The notes below the pieces were generated by a model. It worked only from the letters and a program-made list of their open reading frames with translations, made no database searches and was not told the DNA's origin. Shown here piece after piece: positions 1 through 9,578 of a stretch of 64,000 nt of DNA; within the stretch, counting starts at the first letter, position 1; the number at the start of each line of letters is the position of its first letter. Origin of the DNA: an uncultured Oceanisphaera sp. (lineage in GTDB: Bacteria; Pseudomonadota; Gammaproteobacteria; Enterobacterales; Aeromonadaceae); contig NZ_CANLZU010000018.1 in assembly GCF_947495715.1 (NCBI RefSeq), positions 50,341-114,340 on the forward strand. The letters run 5' to 3'. The position numbers were made by a program, and so were the translations under genes.

Positions 1-221
1 GCCGTGTCGGTGCTGCGAATGAGTTTGACCAGCTCGAGCCCCGAGCCGTCCGGCAGATTCCAGTCGCAGAGCACCAGTTGTGCCGGCTGTCGGCGCCAGG
101 CCATTTTGGCCTGACCGACGCTGGTCGCCTGGGTCACTTGGGCCCCGGCAACCGAATTGGTCAGCACCATTTCCACCAGATCGGCGATGAGCAAATCGTC
201 TTCCAGCAGCAGTATGTTCAT
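1..221 (-). CDS. Response regulator receiver protein, N-terminal part (cut by window edge)
   Basis: The minus strand reads MNILLLEDDLLIADLVEMVL and continues to LVLCDWNLPDGSGLELVKLI before the window ends. This is the start of a CheY-like receiver domain: the acidic pair (EDD) near the N-terminus and the phospho-acceptor Asp in LCDWNLPDG are visible. The start codon lies only 3 bp past the stop codon of the upstream Hpt-REC-GGDEF gene, so the two are co-transcribed. The output domain is outside the window, so its function is unknown. A role as phosphorelay partner of the two histidine kinases encoded divergently is an inference from position. Confidence 0.85.
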   Translation of the reverse strand, partial: MNILLLEDDLLIADLVEMVLTNSVAGAQVTQATSVGQAKMAWRRQPAQLVLCDWNLPDGSGLELVKLIRSTDT

Positions 222-224
222 GGT

Positions 225-1895
225 TTATCCGTTGTCGACAGGCAAGGTAGGTAAATAATAACAGCTGACTCCGTTTCGGCCCTGATGTTTTCGCTGATAC
301 AACGCCTCGTCGGCGGCATTAAGTGCATGTTCTGCCGATATAAATTGATTCAGATCGGCCAGGCCGACACTGACGGTCACCCCGAACTTGTGTTCACTGC
401 CATTGAAGCTCAGGGCGGCAAAATGACGGCAGATCTGCTCGAACATGGTTTTGGCCTGTGACAGATCGCAGTCGGGCAGTATGGCCACAAACTCTTCACC
501 GCCGTAGCGACCCAGATGATCGGTAATGCGCAGCCGCTTGTGCAGCAGATTGGCCAGCGCCTTGATCACCTGATCGCCAATGGCATGGCCGTGATTGTCG
601 TTGATCTGTTTGAAGTGATCCAGATCCAGCATGGCCACCGTAGTGCTGTGGCCGAGCCGCTGCACCCGGGAAAACTCGTGGCTCAGGGCCTGCTTGATGT
701 GCGTGTGATTGAGCAAGCCGGTCAGGCCATCGCAGGACACCAGTTTCGACAGCTGACGGGCCCGGTAATAGAGGATACGCACGGTACGGATCAGCTGTTG
801 ATCGGAAATCGGTTTGGTGATGAATTCATCGGCGCCCTGGGCCAGGGCGCTGAGCTGTTGATCCCGATCCTGCTCCGAAGAGAGATAGATAATCGGCAAG
901 CTCAGCCACTGGGGTTCAAAACGGATCATTCGCGCCAGGGTCACGCCGGAATAGGGCGCCATGTTGATGTCCATCAGCACTATGTCCGGTCGAAACTCCG
1001 CCAGCGTACTCAGCAGGGCGGCGGGCCGGGTCATGACCCTGACATTCATACCGGCGGTGGTCAGCACCAGGCGATAATGCTCGGCCAGTTCTTCATCGTC
1101 GTCCAGTAGCAATACCCTGGCGGCCTGCGTCTGCTGTTGCTCGCGATTCAGTTGCTCGATGCGTTCTGCCAGGCCGGGTATCTCTACCGGCAGGGTGAAC
1201 AGGCCACTGGCCCCCAGTTCGGCGAGGCGATAGCGGGCGTCAAAGTCGTCATCTGCACCGATGCAGATAATCGGGGCCTTCTTCTGCCGGCAACGGCGGG
1301 CCTGGACCGTGTTCCAGGTGGCGGCCGGCTCCAGATGATGGGCACAGGTGACGATGGTGGTGTTGTGATGCCAGTACCGGGCCGGAATATCATCAACGGC
1401 AACATGGTGCGCGATGTTGAAACCGTAGCGGCTGAGGGCCGAAACCAGCTCGGTCAGCTCGGCTCCCAGGATCAGCACTTCGGTCGCCTCTGCTGCGGTC
1501 GAAGGCGATGTGAGTGGCGTTGCGGCCGAGGGCGAAGTTGATTCATCATCCTGGTGCAGCAGCGAGGTTAATCGTTGCAGTTGCTCAAGAAAATCGGCGT
1601 CGATCACGCGCTGAATTCGGGCAGCAGACAGGTCGGGGCATTCCAGCAATGACGTGAGGCGATGCTCCAGGCTGCGGGCCTTCTGCCCCAGTTCGACAAA
1701 GCCGAAGGTGCCGGAAGAGCCGGCCAGCCGGTGCAGTAACTGGTAGAGGGCGGTGATATCGCCACAACGGCCGCCTGTTTGTTGCCATTGTTGAACTTCC
1801 AGCACCATGGCGTCGAGCTGGGTGGCCGTTCTCTCGGCAAACCGGGTTTTCAACAGGGCAAGCTTGCTCTCCATTACGCTCGGATCAGGCGGCAT
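225..1895 (-). CDS. Hpt - receiver - receiver - GGDEF diguanylate cyclase
   Basis: Multi-domain signalling protein predicted to make cyclic di-GMP. With the start proposed here (556 aa), an Hpt domain comes first (phosphorylatable His in HRLAGSSG, about residue 55). A degenerate receiver-like domain follows (about 138-245). Then comes a canonical receiver with Asp in VLMDINM (about 309), then a GGDEF domain with the active-site variant GGEEF (about 465-469). An RxxD inhibitory-site motif (RITD) sits exactly five residues before GGEEF, so product inhibition is likely. I chose the ATG at 1895 because GGAGG lies 5 nt upstream of it; the open frame extends 26 codons further without a comparable ribosome site. 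The first receiver lacks an obvious phospho-acceptor. The gene is divergent from two histidine kinases and is probably fed by them through Hpt or the receiver. Confidence 0.9.
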   Translation of the reverse strand: MPPDPSVMESKLALLKTRFAERTATQLDAMVLEVQQWQQTGGRCGDITALYQLLHRLAGSSGTFGFVELGQKARSLEHRLTSLLECPDLSAARIQRVIDADFLEQLQRLTSLLHQDDESTSPSAATPLTSPSTAAEATEVLILGAELTELVSALSRYGFNIAHHVAVDDIPARYWHHNTTIVTCAHHLEPAATWNTVQARRCRQKKAPIICIGADDDFDARYRLAELGASGLFTLPVEIPGLAERIEQLNREQQQTQAARVLLLDDDEELAEHYRLVLTTAGMNVRVMTRPAALLSTLAEFRPDIVLMDINMAPYSGVTLARMIRFEPQWLSLPIIYLSSEQDRDQQLSALAQGADEFITKPISDQQLIRTVRILYYRARQLSKLVSCDGLTGLLNHTHIKQALSHEFSRVQRLGHSTTVAMLDLDHFKQINDNHGHAIGDQVIKALANLLHKRLRITDHLGRYGGEEFVAILPDCDLSQAKTMFEQICRHFAALSFNGSEHKFGVTVSVGLADLNQFISAEHALNAADEALYQRKHQGRNGVSCYYLPTLPVDNG

Positions 1896-2063
1896 TTTTA
1901 CCTCCGGTACTCGGCTTGTGTTTCTGCGGCCATCGGGTAATGACTGCAGGGATGATAGGCTATAAAGCCCCATGCGAAACTTATCATGGGGTTGCCGATT
2001 GTGGTATACCCATATTTGACACCGTATCCGTTATGCACTACCACGACAAGGACGAGATAGCAC

Positions 2064-3896
2064 ATGCGATTATCGCTGAAGGGACGAATAGCGCTCATTA
2101 TCATGACCGGTGCCGTGCTGACGGTCGTGGCCGTGCTGTTGACGGTCTATCACTCGCTGGTGGACGACCTCGAGCAGTTGCACCGCCAGCGCCAGGCGGA
2201 GGAAACGGTCAGGGCGGCCGAGCAGGTGGAGCAGGTGCTGGCCCTCAGGCTGAATGCGCTGGAAAGCTTCAGCGCCCAGTTGTCTAACGGACTCAACCTC
2301 GACCCCATGAGCCAGTTGCTCACCAAGATGGAGCGGCAGCGCCATCTGCGAAGATTCTTTCCGGATGGCCTTATGGTCTTTGACAGCAACGGCACCGCCA
2401 TCGCCGAAAGCACGCTGGTGCCGGGGCGAGTGGGTACCAATTATGCGGATCGGCCTCATTTCAAGCGGCTCTTTACCACCCGCAAGCCGGTGATCAGTCA
2501 CCCCATTATCGGACGTACCACAGGAGCGCCGCTGGTGTCCTTTTTGAGTCCGATCCTGTCGGATGACGGCGATTTGCTCGGTATTCTGGGTGGGGTGATC
2601 AATCTGGCCCAGACCTCCATTCTGCCGAAGCGGCGACTGGCCGATGCCCTGCGGGAAGGGGTGACTTTCAGGATTCTGGACACCGACAACCTGGTGTATG
2701 TCTATAACGGTGCCGATTTGTCGAGTGAACTGCAACCATTGCCTGCCCCCGGGGAGAGTCCGCTGATTGACGCCGCCCTGTCCGGTTTCAATATCGGCAT
2801 CACCCAGGATGAAAATCGGCAGCAAATGGTCTTTGCCACCACCCATCTGGAGCAATTGCGGTGGGTGTTCGTTCGTGCCGTGCCCTACGACCAGGTGATT
2901 GCCCCGGCCCGGGCATTTTTTCTGCGTTTTGCCGGCATCAGTGTGCTGATTGGCGGCGGACTGGCGCTGCTGGCATTCTGGCTGGCCTGGACCGCGATGC
3001 GGCCGCTGGAATTCATGACCCGACAAATCCGGCGCATGGCGACCCAGGCCGCGAATAACCAGCAGTTGCCCGAAACCGGCGTAACCGAGGTGGCGGAGCT
3101 GGCACGGGCCTTCAACCAGCTGACCGCCGAGCGCAAGGCGTTGAGCGAGGTCAAGGATGACTTCGTGGCGGTGGTCAGTCATGAACTGCGTACTCCGCTG
3201 ACCTCGATCAACGGGGCGCTGAAGCTGATGCAGTCGGGGGCGGTGGGCGCCCTGCCGGAAAAAGCCGATAACCTGACGTTGCTGGCATTGCGCAACGGCG
3301 AGCGTTTGCAGACCATCATCAATGACCTGCTGGACTTCAACAAGCTGAATGCCGGTAAGCTGGAACTGGCACCCAAGCCCTGCTGTATCATGACGCTGGT
3401 CAAGGAGGCGATAGCCGGTAACCGACCCATGGCCGATGACTACCGGGTGACCCTGTGCAGCGCCACCGCCCCGGTGCCATCGGCATACCTCGATCCGCTG
3501 CGCTTGCGGCAGGTTCTGGATAACCTGATCAGCAATGCCATCAAATTTTCTCCGCCCGGCGGTACCGTCACGGTACGGGTCGAGTGGCATCTCCCCGACT
3601 GGCTGCGGATTACCGTCAGCGATCAGGGAGAAGGCATTCCGGAAGCCTTTGGTGGTCGTCTGTTCGAGCGTTTTGCCCAGGCCGAACACGGCACCATGCG
3701 TGCCAGCAGAGGAACCGGGCTGGGCCTGGCGATTTGCAAGGAACTGGTGGAATTGATGGAAGGGCGCATCGGTTTTTATAACCGGGACGGTGCCCATCTG
3801 TGGGTGGAGCTGCCGGGTGCGGTTTCGAGCGATAGTACCGAGCATCGGATTATTGAGGATATGAGTGATGATCATCCCATCTGTACCGACCGATGA
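2064..3896 (+). CDS. Membrane sensor histidine kinase (Cache-like sensor, HAMP, HisKA, HATPase)
   Basis: Inner-membrane histidine kinase of 610 aa. TM1 is at about residues 9-30. An extracytoplasmic sensor of about 250 residues follows, resembling Cache/PAS folds (ADRPHFKRLF, GAPLVSFLSPIL). TM2 is at about 288-310, then HAMP, the HisKA H-box (VVSHELRTPLTS, His373) and a HATPase domain with N-box NLISNAIKFSPPGG and G2 box GTGLGLAI. It has no receiver or Hpt domain, so it must pass phosphate to a separate protein; the divergent Hpt-REC-GGDEF protein is the nearest candidate. The last 29 bp overlap the start of the next kinase, indicating translational coupling. The ligand is unknown. Confidence 0.9.
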   Translation: MRLSLKGRIALIIMTGAVLTVVAVLLTVYHSLVDDLEQLHRQRQAEETVRAAEQVEQVLALRLNALESFSAQLSNGLNLDPMSQLLTKMERQRHLRRFFPDGLMVFDSNGTAIAESTLVPGRVGTNYADRPHFKRLFTTRKPVISHPIIGRTTGAPLVSFLSPILSDDGDLLGILGGVINLAQTSILPKRRLADALREGVTFRILDTDNLVYVYNGADLSSELQPLPAPGESPLIDAALSGFNIGITQDENRQQMVFATTHLEQLRWVFVRAVPYDQVIAPARAFFLRFAGISVLIGGGLALLAFWLAWTAMRPLEFMTRQIRRMATQAANNQQLPETGVTEVAELARAFNQLTAERKALSEVKDDFVAVVSHELRTPLTSINGALKLMQSGAVGALPEKADNLTLLALRNGERLQTIINDLLDFNKLNAGKLELAPKPCCIMTLVKEAIAGNRPMADDYRVTLCSATAPVPSAYLDPLRLRQVLDNLISNAIKFSPPGGTVTVRVEWHLPDWLRITVSDQGEGIPEAFGGRLFERFAQAEHGTMRASRGTGLGLAICKELVELMEGRIGFYNRDGAHLWVELPGAVSSDSTEHRIIEDMSDDHPICTDR

Positions 3897-6702
3897 ATGG
3901 CAGCGATTGCAGGCGCTGATGGCCACCGGTCTGCTGGACAGCCCACCGGAAGCGCGTTTCGATCGACTGACCCGCATTGCCCAGAGCAGTTTTGGTGTCG
4001 ACATCGCCCTGGTGTCGCTGGTAGACAGCGAACGACAGTGGTTCAAATCGGCTCAGGGGCTGGGGGAGGTGTGCGAAACCGGCCGCGAGATCTCGTTTTG
4101 TGGCCACGCCATCCTGGACAGCGGCCTGCTGGTGGTGGAGGACGCCCACCTCGATCCCCGGTTTTTCGATAACCCGCTGGTCTTGCAGCCGCCGCATATT
4201 CGTTTTTATGCGGGGGCCCCCCTGCATACCTCGGGTGGTTATCGCATCGGTACCCTCTGTATCATCGACAGCAAGCCACGCACATTTGGCGCGGCGGAGA
4301 GCGAGCTGTTACGGATCATGGCCGACACGGTGGAAGAGCAAATCAACCAGTCCCAGCTGACCGAGTTACGTCGCAGCCTGCAGGCGAGCGAATCCCGTGC
4401 CCAGTTGGTGATTGAGGGGGCGCACATCGGTATCTGGCAATGCGACATGCAAACCGGTCGCTGTGAATTCAATGAACGCTGGGCCGATATGCTGGGCTAT
4501 CGGCTGGCGGAGCTGGCGCCCTTGACTTTCGACACCTGGAAAAGCCGGGTTCATCCGGACGATGTGGTGGGCGCTACGGTGGCGATGAAACGGCATCTGG
4601 CGGGGAAGGAGCCGGTCTATGAATGCAAGTTTCGCATGAAGCATAAAGCGGGGCACTGGGTCTGGTTACAAAGCCGGGGCCGCTTGTTCAGCCGTGACGA
4701 CGATGGGAAGCCGCTGATGATGTATGGCACCCATGCGGATATTACTACCGAGCGAGAGACGCTGGCACAGCTGGAGCGCAAGAACCGGGCGCTCCAGCTG
4801 CTTAATCGTATCGCCTTTGAACTGGACGGCAGCTTGGACCAACAAATCACCCAGGCATTGTCGTTGGGGTGCGATTATCTGCAGCTGGAGCTGGGTATCG
4901 TCAGCGAAATCCTGGGCGAGGTGTACGCGGTACGTTGGGTGGCGGCGCCGCCCGAAGCCGAAATCGCGCCCGGATTGCACTTTGTGCTGGAACAAACCTA
5001 CTGCCACCTGTTGCTGCAGCAACCCGGTGTGATGGCCATCCAGCATATGGCTCACTCGTCGTTTCAACAGGCCGAGTGCTATCGGCAGTTCGGGCTCGAA
5101 AGTTACATCGCCATTCGACTTCTGGTCGATGGCCAGTTGTTCGGTACCCTCAACTTTTCTGCCGTCGCACCGAGGGAATGGCCTTTCGATGACACCGACC
5201 GCATGTTCATCGGGCTGCTGGCGCGCTGGCTCGAAGACATGCTGGGAAAACGGGCGCAGCAGGAGCGGCTGGACAAGCTGGTCGAGCAGACTCCGGGCAT
5301 GCTGTACCAGTACCGGCTGTGGCCGAATGGCCACAGCGCCTTTCCTTACAGCAGCAGCGGCATCGAGCAGATTTACCGGGTTTCGCCCGAGGCGGTGAAA
5401 GAGAATGCCGCCGTGGTATTCGAGCGCATTCATGGGCCGGATCTGGAGCAGGTCAGCGCGTCAATTCAGGCATCGGAGCGTCATCTTGCCATCTGGCATA
5501 CCCAGTACCGGGTCGTGCAGCAAGACGGCTCCCTGCGGTGGGTGGAAGGACGGGCCCGGCCCGAACGGCTGGATGATGGCAGCACCGTCTGGCACGGCTA
5601 CCTGACCGATATTCAGCATGAAAAACAGGCGGAACTGGCGCTGGCCGACAGCGAGCGGCGGCTGCGAGGGCTGTTTGAGCTGTCTTCCATCGGCATTGCC
5701 CTCAATGATTTTTCGACCGGTGCCTTTATCGATGTCAACCGAGCGCTGCTGGATGCGACCGGGTTCGACAAGGAACATCTGCTGGCGCTGGATTATCGCG
5801 TGCTTACCCCGGAGGAATACAAGGCGGCAGACCAGCAGGCGTTGGAGCAACTGAAGCTTCATGGCAGTTATCCGCCCTATGAAAAAGAGTACACCCGTTG
5901 GGATGGGTCACGCTTTCCGGTTCGCCAGCGGGGGATGTTGGTCCGCGATGCGGCAGGCAAGACGCTGTTGTGGTCTTTTGTCGAGGATATTTCCGCGCTG
6001 AAGCAGGTGGAGCAGATGCAAAGGGAATTCGTGGCCACCGTGAGCCACGAACTGCGCACGCCGCTGACCTCCATTACCGGCTCACTCGGGTTGTTGAACC
6101 AGGGGGTGCTGGGTGATCTGCCGGCCAAAGCCGGCCAGATGGTACGGGTGGCTCATAACAACAGCAAGCGACTGAATTTGTTGATCAACGACTTGCTCGA
6201 TATGGAAAAGCTGGTGGCCGGCAAGATGCCGTTTTGTCTGCAAGCCTGTGATTTGGCAGAGCTGATCCATGAGGCGGTGGAAATGAACCGCCCATTGGGC
6301 AAGGAGCGAGGTGTCTGCCTCGAGATTGGCACCATGGCGGCGGAGGCGCGAGTGCAGGCAGACAGGGACAGACTGCTGCAGGCCTTGTCCAACCTGCAGT
6401 CCAATGCCATCAAGTTTTCGCCGGAGCAGGGCCGGGTGCTGATCTCCACCGAATGGCAAGGCACCGACCGACTACGCATTCTGGTGCGTGATCGGGGAGA
6501 CGGGATCCCCGATAGTTTTCGTTCGCGCATCTTCCAGAAGTTTGCCCAGGCCGACAGCTCGGATACCCGCAAGAAAGGCGGTACCGGGCTGGGCCTGGCC
6601 ATTACCCGGGAGCTGCTGGAACGGATGGGGGGCAGCGTCGACTTCGAATCGACGCCGGGCCAGGGCAGTTGTTTCTGGCTGGAGATACCGGCGGCGGAAT
6701 AA
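3868..6702 (+). CDS. Cytosolic GAF/PAS multi-sensor histidine kinase
   Basis: Soluble histidine kinase of 944 aa with no transmembrane segment. The domain order is GAF (about 20-155, with the CGHAIL segment typical of kinases of this type), PAS-PAC (about 170-295), a second GAF (about 310-455), PAS-PAC (about 470-585), PAS-PAC (about 590-710), HisKA (VSHELRTPLTS, His about 727) and HATPase (NAIKFSPEQG, GGTGLGLAI). Its HisKA region is closely similar to that of the kinase just upstream, which suggests a shared target or an old duplication of the kinase core. The start is ambiguous: a GTG at 3865 and an ATG at 3868 both follow AGGA at 3856-3859. Five tandem sensory modules suggest integration of redox, light or small-ligand cues; none can be named from sequence. 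Confidence 0.9.
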   Translation: MIIPSVPTDEWQRLQALMATGLLDSPPEARFDRLTRIAQSSFGVDIALVSLVDSERQWFKSAQGLGEVCETGREISFCGHAILDSGLLVVEDAHLDPRFFDNPLVLQPPHIRFYAGAPLHTSGGYRIGTLCIIDSKPRTFGAAESELLRIMADTVEEQINQSQLTELRRSLQASESRAQLVIEGAHIGIWQCDMQTGRCEFNERWADMLGYRLAELAPLTFDTWKSRVHPDDVVGATVAMKRHLAGKEPVYECKFRMKHKAGHWVWLQSRGRLFSRDDDGKPLMMYGTHADITTERETLAQLERKNRALQLLNRIAFELDGSLDQQITQALSLGCDYLQLELGIVSEILGEVYAVRWVAAPPEAEIAPGLHFVLEQTYCHLLLQQPGVMAIQHMAHSSFQQAECYRQFGLESYIAIRLLVDGQLFGTLNFSAVAPREWPFDDTDRMFIGLLARWLEDMLGKRAQQERLDKLVEQTPGMLYQYRLWPNGHSAFPYSSSGIEQIYRVSPEAVKENAAVVFERIHGPDLEQVSASIQASERHLAIWHTQYRVVQQDGSLRWVEGRARPERLDDGSTVWHGYLTDIQHEKQAELALADSERRLRGLFELSSIGIALNDFSTGAFIDVNRALLDATGFDKEHLLALDYRVLTPEEYKAADQQALEQLKLHGSYPPYEKEYTRWDGSRFPVRQRGMLVRDAAGKTLLWSFVEDISALKQVEQMQREFVATVSHELRTPLTSITGSLGLLNQGVLGDLPAKAGQMVRVAHNNSKRLNLLINDLLDMEKLVAGKMPFCLQACDLAELIHEAVEMNRPLGKERGVCLEIGTMAAEARVQADRDRLLQALSNLQSNAIKFSPEQGRVLISTEWQGTDRLRILVRDRGDGIPDSFRSRIFQKFAQADSSDTRKKGGTGLGLAITRELLERMGGSVDFESTPGQGSCFWLEIPAAE

Positions 6703-6766
6703 GATAGTAAGGTGTGAATGGTGAGGTGTGAGGTTACGCCTCACTCTGCCCCCCGCACCCTTTACG

Positions 6767-7453
6767 TCAAATCGAGGCGACTTCGGCGGCGGTGAGATGA
6801 CGCCACTCGCCCGGAGCCAGGCTGTCATCCAGCACTATGTCCCCGATTTGCAGCCGGTGCAGGCCCATCACATGATTGCCGACGGCGGCAAACATCCGTT
6901 TCACCTGGTGATATTTGCCTTCCTGTATGGTCAGCAGTACCCGAGTAGGGGTGATCACTTCCAGGCCGGCCGGCAGGGTCGTCTTGTCTTCGCCGTGCAG
7001 CTCCAGCCCTTGAGCGAAGCGCTCGGCGACATCCTCTGCCAGCGGTTCGGCCAGATCGACCCGATACACCTTGTTGCAGGCATTTTTGGGCGAGCGCAGG
7101 CGGTGCGACCACTTGCCATCGTCGGTCAGCAGCAGCAGGCCGGTAGTATCCACATCCAGCCGCCCGGCGCACTGCATGCTGCGGCGCAGCTCCGGGGGCA
7201 GCAGTTGCAGCACACAGGGGTGGTCTTCATCCTGGGTGGAACTGATATAACCGGCGGGCTTGTGCAACAGCAGATAGCGCGGCCCCGGTGCCATCAGCAG
7301 ACGACCTTCGAGGCGCACTTCCTGACCGTTGATCTGTTGGTCGCTCTTTTTGACCACGATGCCATCGACGGTCACATCACCCCGGTGCAGGGCCTTTTTG
7401 GCCACGGAGCGGGTCAGGCCGGTACTTTCGCTCAGAAAGCGATCGAGGCGCAT
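6767..7453 (-). CDS. rsuA: 16S rRNA pseudouridine(516) synthase RsuA
   Basis: Pseudouridine synthase acting on U516 of 16S rRNA during small-subunit assembly. The 228-aa protein matches E. coli RsuA (231 aa) across its length. It has an N-terminal S4 RNA-binding domain ([20 protein letters not shown]), the catalytic-Asp motif GRLDVDTTGLLLLT, and the conserved EGKYHQVKRMFAAVGNHV and LAPGEWRHLT blocks. The stop of engB and this start overlap by one base (TGATG), so translation is coupled. No unusual residues were seen. Confidence 0.95.
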   Translation of the reverse strand: MRLDRFLSESTGLTRSVAKKALHRGDVTVDGIVVKKSDQQINGQEVRLEGRLLMAPGPRYLLLHKPAGYISSTQDEDHPCVLQLLPPELRRSMQCAGRLDVDTTGLLLLTDDGKWSHRLRSPKNACNKVYRVDLAEPLAEDVAERFAQGLELHGEDKTTLPAGLEVITPTRVLLTIQEGKYHQVKRMFAAVGNHVMGLHRLQIGDIVLDDSLAPGEWRHLTAAEVASI

Positions 7454-8106
7454 CAGGCGTTCTCACCGTCGGCGCTTGCTGCCGCCGGCTCATCGTCCTG
7501 ATCCTGCAGCAGCCATTCGCTGAGGATTTCCTTGGCTCTGTCCAGGCCCAGGCCCTTGAGCGAACTGAACGATTCGACTCGAATGTCGCCACCGAACACG
7601 GTCACGGCTTCGCGCACTCGCAGCACTTCGGACTTGCGCGGGCCCGGCTTGAGCTTGTCACACTTGGTCAGCAGTGCCAGTACCGGCAGCTTGCTTTCGC
7701 TGGCCCATTGCAGCAACTGCTGATCGATGTCCTTGAGCGGATGCCGAATGTCCATCAGCACCACCAGACCCTTGAGGCTTTCGCGGTGTTGCAGGTAGAC
7801 CGACAGGGCTCGCTGCCATTTCAACTTCATTTCTTCCGGCACCTTGGCATAGCCGTAGCCGGGCAGATCGATCAGCCGCTTGCCTTCGCTCAGCTCGAAC
7901 ACGTTGATCAGCTGGGTACGGCCCGGGGTTTTACTGGTCCGCGCCAGACTTTTCTGCTGCGTTATGGTGTTAAGTGCGGATGATTTACCGGCGTTTGAGC
8001 GTCCGGCAAAAGCTATCTCTATGCCGCTGTCTTCCGGCATTTGATTGATATCGGGCGCGCTGGTAATAAAGCGGGCGGTGTTAAAATTTATCTGCTTGTT
8101 ATTCAA
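7453..8106 (-). CDS. engB: Ribosome biogenesis GTP-binding protein EngB (YihA/YsxC)
   Basis: Small essential TRAFAC-class GTPase involved in 50S subunit assembly. The 217-aa protein shows G1 GRSNAGKSS, the G2 Thr region ([11 protein letters not shown]), G3 DLPGYG and G4 TKCD. The C-terminus carries an acidic extension ([17 protein letters not shown]). It is divergent from the cytochrome c gene, with a 143-bp shared upstream region, and is the first gene of a two-gene unit with rsuA. The engB / cytochrome c4 arrangement is common in gammaproteobacteria. Confidence 0.95.
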   Translation of the reverse strand: MNNKQINFNTARFITSAPDINQMPEDSGIEIAFAGRSNAGKSSALNTITQQKSLARTSKTPGRTQLINVFELSEGKRLIDLPGYGYAKVPEEMKLKWQRALSVYLQHRESLKGLVVLMDIRHPLKDIDQQLLQWASESKLPVLALLTKCDKLKPGPRKSEVLRVREAVTVFGGDIRVESFSSLKGLGLDRAKEILSEWLLQDQDDEPAAASADGENA

Positions 8107-8249
8107 TATGAATTCCCCCGGGTTCTGAACCCGCTTTGCTTACTTTTTCGCAAAATCATTGTAGAATGGTGTCGTTTTTTGAATCGCATTGTAACATGCC
8201 CTCGCAGGTATGTGATCTGGAAGCTCTTACAACGAGAAGTCGGAACGTC

Positions 8250-8867
8250 ATGAAAAAAATTATTTTCACGCTAGCCTTAACACTCGGAATGGCCGGTGTT
8301 GTCCAGGCACAGGGCGATGTCGAAGCAGGTAAAGCCAAATCTGCCACCTGCGTGGCATGCCACGGTGCCGATGGCAACAGCCCGACCGATATGTATCCCA
8401 AACTGGCCGGTCAGCATGCCTCTTACCTGGCCAAGCAACTGGCCGAGTTCAAGGCCGCCGCCACCGGTGGTGAAGGCCGTGCCAACGCCATCATGGGCGG
8501 CATGTCCATGCCGCTGAGCGAACAGGACATGGCCGATGTGGCTGCCTATTTCGCCAGCCAGGCCGTTACCCCTGTCGCCACGCCGGAAGAGGTGATCGAG
8601 CAGGGTGCCGCCCTGTATCAGGGTGGTGACATCGAGCGCGGTATTACCGCCTGTATCGCCTGTCACGGCCCCCGTGGCGAAGGCCTGGAATCGGCCAAGT
8701 TCCCGCGGCTGTCTGGTCAGTACCCTGCCTATATTGCGGCTCAGCTGAAGATGTTCCGCAGTGGCGAGCGTGCCAACGACCACAACGGCATGATGCGCGG
8801 CGTTGCTGCCAAGCTGACCGATAACGATATCGACGTACTGTCCCAGTACGTAGCGGGTCTGCGTTAA
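8250..8867 (+). CDS. Diheme cytochrome c4
   Basis: Periplasmic electron carrier, probably feeding a terminal oxidase. The 205-aa precursor starts MKKIIFTLALTLGMAGVVQA (signal peptide, cleavage after VQA) and has two tandem cytochrome c domains, each with a CxxCH heme site (CVACH and CIACH). Conserved MxxxMxxL-type Met ligands are visible (GGMSMPLSEQDMADVAAYF and MMRGVAAKLTDNDI). I chose the ATG at 8250 because it gives a signal peptide at the N-terminus; the upstream in-frame start at 8136 would bury it. The family's usual length is about 200 aa. Confidence 0.94.
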   Translation: MKKIIFTLALTLGMAGVVQAQGDVEAGKAKSATCVACHGADGNSPTDMYPKLAGQHASYLAKQLAEFKAAATGGEGRANAIMGGMSMPLSEQDMADVAAYFASQAVTPVATPEEVIEQGAALYQGGDIERGITACIACHGPRGEGLESAKFPRLSGQYPAYIAAQLKMFRSGERANDHNGMMRGVAAKLTDNDIDVLSQYVAGLR

Positions 8868-8915
8868 TACTATCACTCCGGGGGCCCGGCGCCCCCTGCT
8901 TTCTCTGGTTTCCCC

Positions 8916-9578
8916 ATGTCTGCCCTGCTGCACGACCTGAACTGTCCCCTTTGTGACCATATCGAGACGTCTCTGTTCTGGCAGGATGCGCGGCGGCGTT
9001 ACCATTGCTGTGAGCGGTGCCGACTGATTTTTGTCGACCCCGACAATCGGCTGGATGCGGCAGCGGAGAAGGCAGAATATGATTTGCATGAGAATCGGCC
9101 CGATGACATGGGCTATCGGCGTTTTCTGGCGCGAGTGGCCGATCCGCTGATGACCCGCCTGCCGGCAGGCAGCCGAGGGCTCGATTTCGGTTGTGGCCCC
9201 GGCCCGGCGCTGGCGGCCATGCTGAGTGAAGCAGGCTTTGCCACCACCACCTATGATCCTTACTATGCACATTATCCGGACCGGTTGCAGCAGCGTTACG
9301 ACTTTGTCTGCTGCACCGAGGCGATAGAACATTTTTACCGGCCGGGCAGGGAATGGCAGCAGTTGCTGACCCTGCTTCGACCGGGAGGCTGGCTGGCCAT
9401 CATGACCAAGCTGGCTCGAGACCAGGCGGCCTTTGCCAACTGGCATTACAAACAGGATCCCACCCATGTCAGCTTTTTCAGCCGGGAAACCTTTCTCTGG
9501 CTGGCGGCACGGGACGGGCTCGGTATCGAATTCATCGGTGCCGATGTGATACTTCTGCAAATACCGGAGTCTGTATGA
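8916..9578 (+). CDS. Zinc-ribbon class I SAM-dependent methyltransferase
   Basis: 220-aa protein with an N-terminal Cys4 cluster (NCPLCDH, then CCERCRLIF) typical of a small zinc ribbon. A Rossmann methyltransferase follows: motif I LDFGCGPGPAL, motif II TTYDPYY, and CTEAIEHFYRPGREWQQLL at the motif IV region, as in Methyltransf_23-type proteins. It sits between cytochrome c4 and yihI, and its stop overlaps the yihI start (ATGA at 9575-9578). The substrate is unknown. Similar small methyltransferases are often found beside yihI in this part of gammaproteobacterial genomes, but I know of no assigned role. Confidence 0.88.
   Translation: MSALLHDLNCPLCDHIETSLFWQDARRRYHCCERCRLIFVDPDNRLDAAAEKAEYDLHENRPDDMGYRRFLARVADPLMTRLPAGSRGLDFGCGPGPALAAMLSEAGFATTTYDPYYAHYPDRLQQRYDFVCCTEAIEHFYRPGREWQQLLTLLRPGGWLAIMTKLARDQAAFANWHYKQDPTHVSFFSRETFLWLAARDGLGIEFIGADVILLQIPESV

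Noticed and set aside
2070..4046. Long minus-strand open frame (658 codons) opposite the first histidine kinase
   Set aside because: It is a shadow of the kinase coding frame: rich in His, Gln and Arg, no ribosome site, no recognisable motif.
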